Positions 31,446-39,430 of a stretch of DNA of 64,000 bases are shown here, piece after piece. How positions within the stretch are numbered: the stretch's first letter is position 1; each line of letters begins with the position of its first letter. The stretch comes from Micavibrio sp964400125 (GTDB taxonomy: Bacteria; Pseudomonadota; Alphaproteobacteria; Micavibrionales; Micavibrionaceae), in contig CAYNSR010000006.1 of assembly GCA_964400125.1 (NCBI GenBank), forward strand, positions 62,001 through 126,000, given 5' to 3'. The position numbers and the translations under genes are program-made. The notes beneath the pieces were generated by a model. That model worked only from the letters and a program-made list of their open reading frames with translations, was not told the DNA's origin and did no database searches.

Positions 31446-32258
31446 ATGACACGGGACCTTCTTCTGGCGGTGGCGACAGACATCCACTCCGGCTTTGATG
31501 ATTTTGACCGTCTGGGTTCAAAAATCGGCCCGCATAACGACCAGTTCATGCAGCAGGCAGAATCTTCTGGTGCCCATGCGGCAATCGTCATGGGGGATCT
31601 TGTTTCCGCCCGGAGTGCGGACAGAGATTCTCAATTCATGTCGGCGCTTTGCGCGACCTTCAAAAAAGCAAGTCTGCCGTTTTATTTTGCCGCCGGAAAT
31701 AACGACATAAAAAACCTGACCCGTGAAGAATTCAGCCGGATAACGGGCAGCCCCGGGGAATCCTATAGCATCGACATCAACGACCATCACATCGTCATAT
31801 TGAATCCCGATGTTTCAACATACGGCGAACGCGGCCCTTCCCTTAAAGAAAGAAACACCCTTGAATGGCTGAAGGACGACCTTGCCGCAACGAACAAGGA
31901 TACCATCGTCGTTTCGCACATTGCCCTCAGCAACCAGTCGCAGGACAAGATTGCCGCGCATTTCAAGCTGACAAATGGAAACGAACTCCAAATCTGGTAC
32001 CATTACCCCGAAGCCGAAGAAGCGCGCGAAATCATGGTGAAATCAGGCCGGGTAAAACTCTGTCTGGCCGGTCACGGGCATCGCGACGAACACAAGGTCA
32101 TCGACGGCATACACTACATCATGCAGCAATCAATGGCTCAGGCCGGGCCGGATCGAACCCCCATTGGCCGTTTTTCCCTGATGAATATCAATGACAGGCA
32201 AATCGACCTGCGCTGGTACGGACAAAGCCCGCCGCCCTATACAAAGCTTGATCTGTAA
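31446..32258 (+). CDS. Calcineurin-like metallophosphoesterase
   Basis: The 270-aa protein has all the metal-binding blocks of the calcineurin-like superfamily: ATDIHSG (D-x-H), IVMGDLVSA (GD), YFAAGNNDIKN (GNxD-type), VVSHIALS (H) and CLAGHGHRDEHK (GHxH). No signal peptide is present, so it acts in the cytoplasm. Its substrate (phosphodiester, nucleotide or phosphoprotein) is unknown. The TAA stop is the first triplet of a sequence identical to the end of the MITE-like elements (TAACAGGCTGCT). Confidence 0.88.
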   Translation: MTRDLLLAVATDIHSGFDDFDRLGSKIGPHNDQFMQQAESSGAHAAIVMGDLVSARSADRDSQFMSALCATFKKASLPFYFAAGNNDIKNLTREEFSRITGSPGESYSIDINDHHIVILNPDVSTYGERGPSLKERNTLEWLKDDLAATNKDTIVVSHIALSNQSQDKIAAHFKLTNGNELQIWYHYPEAEEAREIMVKSGRVKLCLAGHGHRDEHKVIDGIHYIMQQSMAQAGPDRTPIGRFSLMNINDRQIDLRWYGQSPPPYTKLDL

Positions 32259-32292
32259 CAGGCTGCTCGCGGACTACAGGCGGGAGTCCTTA
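32256..32292. repeat. Solo end or deletion relic of the stop-codon element
   Basis: TAACAGGCTGCT matches the outer end of the 2439-2595 element exactly. It is followed by a small hairpin (GGACT / AGTCC around a 9-nt loop) and closes with CCTTA. The whole 37-bp interval between two convergent genes starts and ends with their TAA stop codons, like a shortened version of the 2439-2595 element. Confidence 0.55.
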
Positions 32293-33063
32293 CCCGCCCG
32301 CCCTTTTTGCTTCCCGGCGCTTTGCCGCGATCAGGTTAAGGCTTTCGACGCCGAGCGAGAAGGCAATCGCGAAATACAGATACCCTTTTGGAATATGCAG
32401 ATGCAGCCCGTCAGCAATCAGAACCATGCCCACCAGCAAAATGAAGCTGAGAGCCAGAATCTTGATGGTCGGGTGGTTGTGCACGAATTTGCTCACCGGT
32501 TCCGCAGCAAACAGCATCACGGCAATGGCAAACACCACCGCCGCAATCATCACTGGCAAATGGTCCGACATTCCTACAGCCGTAATCACGGAATCGAGGG
32601 AAAAGACCAGATCGAGAATGCCGATTTGCAGGATAATCCAGAAAAACGCCGATGATTTGACGTTTCCGATATCTTCATCACGCCCTTCCATCGTGTGGTG
32701 GATTTCCCCGGTCCCCTTGTAAAGCAGGAACAGGCCGCCCCCCAGCATAATCATGTCACGCCATGACACATCATGATCGCCAAAACTGAAAACCGGAGTG
32801 GTCAGCGTTGCAATCCACACGACCATGGAAAGAAGGACAATCCGCATCCCCAGCGCCAGAGCAAGGCCGATGCGCCGCGCCAGCGGTTGCTGCGATTCAG
32901 GCAGACTCTGGGTGATGATCGACAGGAAAATGATGTTGTCGATGCCGAGAACAACCTCGAGCAAGGCCAAGGTCGCGAAACTGAGCCATATCTGGGGGCT
33001 GAGCAGCATGTCGACAAGGCTCATGTCCGTTGCAAACCCGGCGGCTATACCTGCATCAACCAT
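32290..33063 (-). CDS. TerC-family integral membrane protein
   Basis: The 257-aa membrane protein has about seven helices. It carries the TerC signature LLEVVLGIDNIIFLSIITQS near the N-terminus and ILQIGILDLVFSLDSVITAV in the middle, where the intramembrane Asp residues (GIDN and SLDS) likely bind metal. TerC relatives export Mn2+ and help metallate exported proteins. The last helix is followed by a basic tail (KRREAKRAGG). The SD AGGAAG lies 8 nt before the ATG. Its exact role (Mn efflux or tellurite-type) cannot be told by eye. Confidence 0.9.
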   Translation of the reverse strand: MVDAGIAAGFATDMSLVDMLLSPQIWLSFATLALLEVVLGIDNIIFLSIITQSLPESQQPLARRIGLALALGMRIVLLSMVVWIATLTTPVFSFGDHDVSWRDMIMLGGGLFLLYKGTGEIHHTMEGRDEDIGNVKSSAFFWIILQIGILDLVFSLDSVITAVGMSDHLPVMIAAVVFAIAVMLFAAEPVSKFVHNHPTIKILALSFILLVGMVLIADGLHLHIPKGYLYFAIAFSLGVESLNLIAAKRREAKRAGG

Positions 33064-33087
33064 TGTTATCTTCCTGATAAAAAGCTG

Positions 33088-33468
33088 TCATACATTTACC
33101 ATCGGCAGCAAGGCCGCCGCCACCCGGCGACCTTCTGTCAGCAAAACATTGAACGTCCGGCAGGCCGCGCCCGTATCCATGAATTCTACATTCAGCCCGT
33201 GCGCTGCCTTCAAATCGCGGCGCAAGACCAGCATCTCCGGCGTGGCCAGCTTGCCGCAGCCCAGAAGGATCACATCAAAATATTCGGCGTTTTCAAGCAA
33301 GGGCCGGAACATTTCCGGCGTCAGCGGTTCCACCGCAGGCCATGGGGAGACATGATCGGTATAAACCAGAACGGCGCCTTCATAAATACGGCCACTGATG
33401 CGGAATTTTCCTCCCGCATAGCTTTGGATAATCGACGATCCCTGACCGATCAGAGGCGTAATGTCCAT
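33088..33468 (-). CDS. Mth938-domain protein (NDUFAF3-like)
   Basis: The 126-aa single-domain protein matches the Mth938/DUF498 family: SYAGGKFRISGRIYEGAVLV, YFDVILLGCGKLATP, and DTGAACRTFNVLLTEGRRVA. In mitochondria the homologue NDUFAF3 helps to assemble complex I. In alphaproteobacteria this gene commonly follows secF, as here (3 nt after the secF stop). The bacterial function is not proven. Confidence 0.9.
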   Translation of the reverse strand: MDITPLIGQGSSIIQSYAGGKFRISGRIYEGAVLVYTDHVSPWPAVEPLTPEMFRPLLENAEYFDVILLGCGKLATPEMLVLRRDLKAAHGLNVEFMDTGAACRTFNVLLTEGRRVAAALLPMVNV

Positions 33469-33471
33469 GTC

Positions 33472-34428
33472 CTAGGCCGCAGCCTCGCTCCCCTTGCCGG
33501 ACGTTTTGTCATCGGGCTTTTGCCGCAGGTTCAGGTAATAAAGCGCCTGCGAGGAGACGAAATAGGATGAATGCGTGCCAATCAGGATGCCGAAAAACAG
33601 GGCCGACGTAAAACTGCGGATCACTTCCCCGCCATACAACCACAACGCCAGAATCGCCAGAATGGTCGAACCCGATGTCATCACCGTACGCGGCAGGGTG
33701 CTGTTGATCGACAGGTTGATGATATCGGGCAATGGCATTTTTTTGTATTTGCGCAAATTTTCACGGATGCGATCGAAAATAATCACCGTTTCATTGATTG
33801 AATACCCCGATACCAACAGGATCGCCGCGAGCGTGGACAGGTCGAAATGCATCTGCGTCAGGGAAAAAAGACCCAGAATACCCATGACATCGTGGATCAG
33901 CGCCGCTAAAGACCCTACCCCGTACTGCCATTCGAACCGGAACCAGATATAGGCCATGATCCCGAGAATGGCGATAATGACGGCCATAAGCCCGTCACGC
34001 TTGAGTTCCTTGCCAACCTGCGGCCCGACAAATTCCGTGCGGCGGAAATCGACTTTTTCCGCGCCGATGGATGATGCCAGCGCATCCTGCACTTTCTGGA
34101 TGGCAACCTGCTGCTGCTCCGGCCCGCCTTCCTGCTGGCGCAGACGGATCATTAAATCCTGCGGACTGCCGAATTCCTGAAGCGAAACTTCGCCCAGCCC
34201 GAGATTATTCAAAACCCCGCGCATCCCTGCCAGATCCGGCGTTTCCTGCACACGGATTTCAATCACCGTGCCCCCGGTAAAATCGATCCCGAAATTCAGC
34301 CCCTTCGTCGCCAGGCACAATGTCGATCCGCCGATGATAATCAGACTGGCGAGAAAGGCGTAGAAACGGTGACCGAAGAAATCAATCTTCAGGTTATCAG
34401 GCACAAGCTGGATCAGTTTCAATATCAT
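33472..34428 (-). CDS. secF: Protein translocase subunit SecF
   Basis: SecF works with SecD to use the proton gradient for pulling exported proteins through SecYEG. The 318-aa protein has a first membrane helix (FYAFLASLIIIGGSTLCLAT), the family start LNFGIDFTGGTVIEIRVQE, a periplasmic domain, and a five-helix block with VSGYSINETVIIFDRIREN and PRTVMTSGSTILAILALWL. It lies 15 nt after secD. Confidence 0.96.
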   Translation of the reverse strand: MILKLIQLVPDNLKIDFFGHRFYAFLASLIIIGGSTLCLATKGLNFGIDFTGGTVIEIRVQETPDLAGMRGVLNNLGLGEVSLQEFGSPQDLMIRLRQQEGGPEQQQVAIQKVQDALASSIGAEKVDFRRTEFVGPQVGKELKRDGLMAVIIAILGIMAYIWFRFEWQYGVGSLAALIHDVMGILGLFSLTQMHFDLSTLAAILLVSGYSINETVIIFDRIRENLRKYKKMPLPDIINLSINSTLPRTVMTSGSTILAILALWLYGGEVIRSFTSALFFGILIGTHSSYFVSSQALYYLNLRQKPDDKTSGKGSEAAA

Positions 34429-34443
34429 GATATCGCCTTAAAC

Positions 34444-36027
34444 TTAAACAGGGATGGTTTTCGGTTTCTTGACTTGCAGCCATGTCGTAATCATCAGTCG
34501 CGTCAGCATCACGGCACAGAAATAGGATGTGACAATCCCAATCGACATGGTGACGGCAAAACCCTTGATCGGCCCGGTCCCGAAGGAAAACAGGATCAGC
34601 GCAGCAATCAACGAGGTCAGGTTGGAATCGGTAATCGTGGTCAGCGCGCGCGTATAGGCCGTGTCCAGCGCCGAGGCGATACTGCGGCCCGAGCGCAATT
34701 CCTCCTTCATCCGCTCGAAAATCAGCACATTGGCATCCACCGCCAGCCCGATCGTCAGGACGATCCCCGCAATCCCCGGGAGAGTCAACGTCGCCTGCAG
34801 GAAGGACATGATTCCGACAATCATGAACATGTTCATAATCAGGGCCAGTGATGCAAAAACCCCGAACAACCCGTAAACCATGCACATGGCGCAAACGACA
34901 AAAAGAATGGCCATCAAACAGGCAAATTGCCCGGACTCAACGGAATCCGCCCCGAGCGACGGCCCGACGGTGCGTTCTTCCAGCACATAAAGCGGTGCGG
35001 GCAACGCACCCGCCCGCAGAAGAAGCGAAAGATCGTTGGTTTCCTGCACGGTGAAGCTGCCGGAGATAATCGCAGCTCCGCCGCAAATCGGTTCGCGGAT
35101 CGCGGGGGCCGAGATAATCTGCCCGTCCAGAACGATGGCAAAGGGCTGCCCTATATTATCCGGTTTGCTGGTGGTTTCACAAAAACGCTTCGCGCCAACA
35201 CCGTTCAGGGCAAAACTGACGACCGCCATCCCCTGCTGGAAACTCGGCTGGGCGTTGGTCAGCATGTCCCCGGTTAAAATCGGCGCGCGGGCAATGGTCA
35301 ACGTCGCCCCCGGAGATTCCAGCATCGGCAGGGTTTGCGTTCCGCCGCCCTCGCGCAGATCGCCGCCGCCACCCACCACCATGTGAAAGGACAGCTTCGC
35401 GGTTTTACCCAGCAATTCCTTGATCCGCTGCGGGTTGTCGAGACCGGGGAGTTGGACGACGATCCGGTCATCCCCCTGACGGGCAATCACGGGTTCGCGG
35501 GTCCCGGTTTCATCGACGCGGCGGCGCACGATTTCGATGGACTGGCCGATGGTCTGATCTCTGATTTTACGGATCGCCGCTTCGGTCAGCTTCCCTTCGA
35601 CACTCAATCCGTCTTCCGCCACGGAAATATCAAGCTGGTCGTCCATCTGCCGCAGGATAGTCCTGATCTTGTTGACATCCTCGGCTTCGCGCAGGGTCAC
35701 GCGCACCCCCCGGGGAATGGCCACAATGCGTGTGTAACCGATTTTTTGCGTCCGTAATTCCGGGCGAACGGCATTGACTAAAGCGCCCTGCCGTTCATCG
35801 ATCACCTTGTCCACCTCCACCTGCAGCAACAGATGCGACCCACCCTGAAGATCCAGCCCGAGATTGATGACATCGAGTGGAACCCAGCCCGGCATCGACG
35901 CCTGAAGGCTTTCGCGCGTCTGCCGGTCCAGCAGGTTCGGTGCGCTGTAAATCAGGGACAACACGCATAACGCCAGAATGGCGTATTTCTTCCAGCGTGC
36001 GATATGGATCATGGTTTGGGCGGACAT
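34444..36027 (-). CDS. secD: Protein translocase subunit SecD
   Basis: SecD is the larger partner of SecF. The 527-aa protein starts with a signal-anchor (YAILALCVLSLIYSAPNLL) followed by LGLDLQGGSHLLLQVEVD and RRRVDETGTREPVIARQGDD. The P1 periplasmic head and the C-terminal six-helix block include TIGLAVDANVLIFERMKEEL and GTGPIKGFAVTMSIGIVTSY. It is part of the minus-strand cluster yajC-secD-secF-Mth938. Confidence 0.97.
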   Translation of the reverse strand: MSAQTMIHIARWKKYAILALCVLSLIYSAPNLLDRQTRESLQASMPGWVPLDVINLGLDLQGGSHLLLQVEVDKVIDERQGALVNAVRPELRTQKIGYTRIVAIPRGVRVTLREAEDVNKIRTILRQMDDQLDISVAEDGLSVEGKLTEAAIRKIRDQTIGQSIEIVRRRVDETGTREPVIARQGDDRIVVQLPGLDNPQRIKELLGKTAKLSFHMVVGGGGDLREGGGTQTLPMLESPGATLTIARAPILTGDMLTNAQPSFQQGMAVVSFALNGVGAKRFCETTSKPDNIGQPFAIVLDGQIISAPAIREPICGGAAIISGSFTVQETNDLSLLLRAGALPAPLYVLEERTVGPSLGADSVESGQFACLMAILFVVCAMCMVYGLFGVFASLALIMNMFMIVGIMSFLQATLTLPGIAGIVLTIGLAVDANVLIFERMKEELRSGRSIASALDTAYTRALTTITDSNLTSLIAALILFSFGTGPIKGFAVTMSIGIVTSYFCAVMLTRLMITTWLQVKKPKTIPV

Positions 36028-36062
36028 CTTTTTTCCCTATCTGAAACCGGGTAGCGTGGCGG

Positions 36063-36404
36063 TTATTTTTTATCCTTGTCGTCGAGCTTCATCTGGATGG
36101 TCGCGCGCAGGGCCGTGACCTTGACGCCATGCCCCAGATCAACCACCACTTCGCCTTTTTCTGTGTTGACGCTATCCACCGTACCTAGGAATCCGGCAGC
36201 GGTCAGAACCTTGTCGCCTTTTTTCATGGCGTCGATCATGGCACGGTGTTCCTTGAACCGGCGCTGCTGCGGCATGATGAGCATGACATAGAACAGCAAG
36301 ACCAGCACCACGATCAGCAACATGTTCATCATAAACGCCTCACCAGCACCCGCAGGCGCAATCTTGGCGGCCTCGCCCGCAGCATGAGCAACAGAAATCA
36401 GCAT
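36063..36404 (-). CDS. yajC: Preprotein translocase subunit YajC
   Basis: YajC is a small accessory subunit of the SecDF complex. The 113-aa protein has one membrane helix (NMLLIVVLVLLFYVMLIMPQ) followed by the family signature QQRRFKEHRAMIDAMKKGDK, GFLGTVDSVNTEKGEVVVDL and the C-terminal MKLDDKDKK. It is the first gene of the sec cluster, 35 nt before secD. Confidence 0.95.
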   Translation of the reverse strand: MLISVAHAAGEAAKIAPAGAGEAFMMNMLLIVVLVLLFYVMLIMPQQRRFKEHRAMIDAMKKGDKVLTAAGFLGTVDSVNTEKGEVVVDLGHGVKVTALRATIQMKLDDKDKK

Positions 36405-36694
36405 GGTTCAACCCCTTTTCGGAAAATAAGTGGAATTCCCGAAGGACTATAAAGGGAAAAGGCGTGAAATCAAGCGGATGACCCGGGTTATGCCCGTTTT
36501 ATTAGAGCATTTCTTGATGAGGTTGGATCAAGTTCAACCACCACCATCACCTGAATTTTCGAAGAAAATTCTAAGGTGATCCATGAATTCCCCTGGGATT
36601 TGCTTCGCAAATCCGGAGAATGACAAAGACAATTGCGAAATTTTAAGGGTGGGTCACCCGGATAAACCGGGTGATAACGGCCCGGCACGGGAGG
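36405..36694. other. Intergenic region between nlpD-like gene and yajC
   Basis: This 290-bp spacer holds the palindromic repeat at 36543-36626 and a perfect hairpin CACCCGG-ATAAA-CCGGGTG at 36655-36673 just downstream of the nlpD-like gene. The hairpin could limit read-through, but it has no T-run in that direction. A second short hairpin lies at 36484-36496. Open frames here only read through the repeat. Confidence 0.6.
36543..36626. repeat. Two-hairpin palindromic repeat, GIY-YIG-associated family, solo copy
   Basis: This copy has the same two-hairpin plan as 9884-9978: CACCTGAATTTTC with GAAAATTCTAAGGTG, then GGATTTGC with GCAAATCC. It has diverged and carries no nuclease gene. Confidence 0.75.
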
Positions 36695-37801
36695 TTACAT
36701 GTATTTTTCAGGATTCAGCGCTTCTGTACCCCGGCGTATTTCAAAATGGAGTTGGGGTTCGCTGACCGTGCCGGAACTGCCGACCGTGCCGATGGTTTCG
36801 CCGCGTTTGACGGTCGCCCCGCGTGGCACCTGAATATTGTCGAGATGGGCATAGGCGGTCATCCAGCGATCGGCGTGACGGATCAAAACCATTCGACCAT
36901 AGCCCTTCATATCCCCGGCATAGACAATCACGCCGTTTTCCGCCGCCCGCACCGGCGCACCTTTCGGGGCCTTGATATTGATGCCGTCATTATGCAGGCC
37001 GCCCGGCTTGGGGCCATAGGATGACAGGATCGCGCCTTGCACCGGCATGCTGAACTTCGCACCCGAACGCGGTGGCGTCGTGCCGGGAAGTTTTGCGGAT
37101 AACGACGCATTGGCCATTTGCGGCGCGGGTTCCGGAATGGAATCCCCGGCAACGGTGGGCGGGGCCAGTTCTTCGCGTTCGATCCTGCCGCTGGCGCGGG
37201 GCGGCGATGTCACGCCGTCACGCATGACATCCGGCGCAGACAACGCGGCCACCTTCCTGACCGGCGCGGACGGCTCCCCCGCCACAGCAGGAAGCCGGAG
37301 CACCTGCCCGCGCTGTAAGACATAGGGCGAATGCAGCGTATTCAACCGTGCAATCTGCGTTGTGCTGACATTAAACAAGCGCGATACGCCGTAAAGCGTA
37401 TCCCCGCTGCGCACCCGGTAGGTACGCGGCGGCGGCAACATCAACCGTTGCCCCGGTTGCAATATATAAGGTGCCTGTAAACGGTTGGCGACCATGATAT
37501 CGCGAACCTCCAGCTTGTAACGTTCTGCCAGCGTCCCGACCGTATCCCCCGGCACGACCGTATGCGCCCCCGTGCTGCGCGCGCCTTCCATCTGGTTATA
37601 TTTGATCGACGGAGCCGGTTTATCACTGGTCCAGCAAGCGGAGAGAGTCAGCGCAAGAAGCACCGCAACCAACTGCCTCCCTCTCCCTGAGGGAGAGGGT
37701 CGGGGTGAGGGTGTTGGATATCGAAGGCTATCGTCACCATCGGACACCCTCACCCTACCCTCTCCCTCAGGGAGAGGGTTATGTCGAGAGTCATTTCGCA
37801 T
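36695..37801 (-). CDS. NlpD-like lipoprotein with LysM and M23 domains
   Basis: The envelope protein probably activates amidases during cell separation. I start at the ATG at 37799-37801, which overlaps the pcm stop region. The first 42 residues are mostly the translation of a palindromic repeat (37677-37781; NPLPEGEGRVRVSDGD... PSPSGRG) before the lipoprotein signal RQLVAVLLALTLSAC with its lipobox. Then come two LysM repeats (HTVVPGDTVGTLAERYKLEV and YRVRSGDTLYGVSRLFNVST) and an M23 domain (GLHNDGINIKAPKGAPVRAA; MTAYAHLD; LHFEIRRG). HNDGIN has Asn for the usual Asp metal ligand, so it may be catalytically inactive, as NlpD is. The native start may have been nearer the signal segment. Confidence 0.82.
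   Translation of the reverse strand: MRNDSRHNPLPEGEGRVRVSDGDDSLRYPTPSPRPSPSGRGRQLVAVLLALTLSACWTSDKPAPSIKYNQMEGARSTGAHTVVPGDTVGTLAERYKLEVRDIMVANRLQAPYILQPGQRLMLPPPRTYRVRSGDTLYGVSRLFNVSTTQIARLNTLHSPYVLQRGQVLRLPAVAGEPSAPVRKVAALSAPDVMRDGVTSPPRASGRIEREELAPPTVAGDSIPEPAPQMANASLSAKLPGTTPPRSGAKFSMPVQGAILSSYGPKPGGLHNDGINIKAPKGAPVRAAENGVIVYAGDMKGYGRMVLIRHADRWMTAYAHLDNIQVPRGATVKRGETIGTVGSSGTVSEPQLHFEIRRGTEALNPEKYM
37677..37781. repeat. Palindrome of the 'LPSGRG' family, in frame at the nlpD-like 5' end
   Basis: The 105-bp element has CCCTCTCCCTGAGGGAGAGGG-type hairpins at both ends (21 nt each, near 37678-37699 and 37759-37779). Around the centre lies a second complementary pair, GGTGAGGGTGT and ACACCCTCACC. 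It lies between the pcm stop and the lipoprotein signal coding region. Confidence 0.88.
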
Positions 37802-38537
37802 GGCGTTCGGCATCGGTCGGGTCATCGGCAAATTCGTTGGCGCGGGCGATTTCGGGCAGCAGCGGCACAAAGCGCACACCGAGCATATCCTTCACCGCGA
37901 AGGTATCGTCGGATTCTTTTTTGTAGCGGCGCAAAACCTGATCCCCGGCGCGCCCCACGGGGATAATCATGATTCCCCCGACCGCGAGCTGGTCCAGCAG
38001 CGCCTGCGGCGGTTTCTCCCCGGCAGCGGCGGTCACGATGATGCGATCGAACGGGGCTTGTTCCGGCCAGCCGCGCATGCCGTCACCAAGCTTCGTCGTG
38101 ATATTGTGGCGGTCGCGGATATTGAGTTTTTGAAAAATCTTTTCCGCCTGATCCAGCAACGGCTTGTGCCGTTCAATGGTGTAAACCCGCTTGCATATCC
38201 ACGCCAGAACGCATGCCTGATACCCCGACCCGGTCCCGATCTCAAGCACGCGGTGGCGTTCGTTCAACTCCAGCGCCTGCGTCATGAAGGCAACGATATA
38301 GGGTTGTGAAATCGTCTGTCCGCGCCCGATGGGAAGGGCGATGTCTTCGTAGGCTTCTTTCGCCGATTTATAAGGAACAAACAATTCACGCGGAACGCGC
38401 TCAATGGCAGATAGCGTATTGATATCGGTAATGCCCATGCCGCGAAGCTTCATGATCAGCTCCGCAATCGCATTCGCCTTCAGTTCCGCTTCTTTTTGTT
38501 CCAGCGTCCGGGCGGGTTTAATTTTATCGTGATTCAC
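37791..38537 (-). CDS. pcm: Protein-L-isoaspartate O-methyltransferase
   Basis: Pcm uses S-adenosylmethionine to repair isoaspartyl residues in aged proteins. The 248-aa product has RVPRELFVPYKSAKEAYEDI, GRGQTISQPYIVAFMTQALE, the SAM site VLEIGTGSGYQACVLAW and FDRIIVTAAAGEKPPQALLD. The N-terminus is about 20 residues longer than the E. coli enzyme. Its stop overlaps the assigned start of the nlpD-like gene. In many alphaproteobacteria surE lies directly upstream; here an unrelated AT-rich gene diverges from that side. Confidence 0.95.
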   Translation of the reverse strand: MNHDKIKPARTLEQKEAELKANAIAELIMKLRGMGITDINTLSAIERVPRELFVPYKSAKEAYEDIALPIGRGQTISQPYIVAFMTQALELNERHRVLEIGTGSGYQACVLAWICKRVYTIERHKPLLDQAEKIFQKLNIRDRHNITTKLGDGMRGWPEQAPFDRIIVTAAAGEKPPQALLDQLAVGGIMIIPVGRAGDQVLRRYKKESDDTFAVKDMLGVRFVPLLPEIARANEFADDPTDAERHAK

Positions 38538-38635
38538 GCGTTTGACCGTAAACTACAGTTTCAATGGAAGTGTTTTGGCGATATTCTTATACAACAACTT
38601 TTAATTTATTAACAATATTGGAGAAGAGCAAGAAA

Positions 38636-39352
38636 ATGTTCGTAGAAAATCACTTGGATGAATTCAAGAAAATACCTTTTCAAGAGCAGAAGCCCTTTGG
38701 CAATCCTAAAAAATTTGCAACCCTAGTCCTTAGCGATTTGGATACGCCAAAGCTAGGAGAAAAAAAGTTACATCGTAGTGCATTAAAGACTTATTGCGCC
38801 AATTCCAAAAATACGACGCTTCAATGTTGCCTGTCGATTAGTGATTGGGGTGGAATGCGCCCATTACATGGACGTAATTTTTTTAAAAAAGAAAATTTTA
38901 AAAAATATGAACCAACTCTGGATCAACTTAGGTTAAGCAAAAACAGCAGAAAGGAGGATTATAAAAAAATTTACGATTTGGAAATGAAACATATAGGCGT
39001 AGCCTTTTTTACTAAATTCCTTTTCTTTTTACGCCCCGAAAGCAATGCATATATTTTGGATCAATGGACCGCAAAATCTATCAACCTTCTTGTAGATCCA
39101 TCACTGGCGCGACCGATAAAACTCAGCGGAAATTGGGTTGTGCCAGCCAACGATGCGGATGCGTATGAAAATTTCTGCGAATATATTGATCTCCTAGCAA
39201 AGGAACATGTAAGGGACGAAGGGCATATTGTGAAAGGGCATATCGTTGAGCAGATGCTTTTTAGTAAAGGCGGGCATAGCAAAGGCGAATGGCGCAAATA
39301 TGTCATAGAAAACTATCCAAAAGCCCTCTCCCACAGGGAGAGGGTTGGGTGA
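38636..39352 (+). CDS. AT-rich foreign gene, possible OGG-fold DNA glycosylase-like protein
   Basis: The gene is clearly more AT-rich than its neighbours and uses codons rare elsewhere here (AAA, TTA, ATA). The start at 38636 (MFVENHLDEFKKIPFQEQK) has GGAGAAGAG 7 nt upstream; 24 more codons upstream are open but have no SD. The 238-aa protein is Lys/Phe-rich with motifs ISDWGGMRPLHGRNFF, KHIGVAFFTKFLFFLRPES and YILDQWTAKSINLL. From memory these resemble OGG-fold (helix-hairpin-helix glycosylase-like) proteins seen in accessory regions; this is a weak assignment. The last ten residues (ALSHRERVG) and the stop come from a palindromic repeat. Confidence 0.6.
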   Translation: MFVENHLDEFKKIPFQEQKPFGNPKKFATLVLSDLDTPKLGEKKLHRSALKTYCANSKNTTLQCCLSISDWGGMRPLHGRNFFKKENFKKYEPTLDQLRLSKNSRKEDYKKIYDLEMKHIGVAFFTKFLFFLRPESNAYILDQWTAKSINLLVDPSLARPIKLSGNWVVPANDADAYENFCEYIDLLAKEHVRDEGHIVKGHIVEQMLFSKGGHSKGEWRKYVIENYPKALSHRERVG

Positions 39353-39430
39353 GGGGTTTGGATGGTTGGGGGTCAACGGCGATATTGGACACCCTCATCC
39401 CGGCCTTCTCCCTCAGGGAGAAGGGGAAGA
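39321..39430. repeat. Palindrome of the 'LPSGRG' family, in frame at the 3' end of the AT-rich gene
   Basis: The terminal hairpins CCCTCTCCCACAGGGAGAGGG (imperfect, near 39324-39345) and CCTTCTCCCTCAGGGAGAAGG (near 39403-39424) flank a centre with a further complementary pair (GGGTGAGGGGTTT and ACACCCTCATCC). It supplies the tail and stop of the 38636-39352 gene and ends just before the serS stop. Confidence 0.88.

Noticed and set aside
37572..38309. Plus-strand frame across nlpD-like and pcm genes
   Set aside because: It reads through the palindrome and is antisense to pcm with its intact SAM-binding motif.
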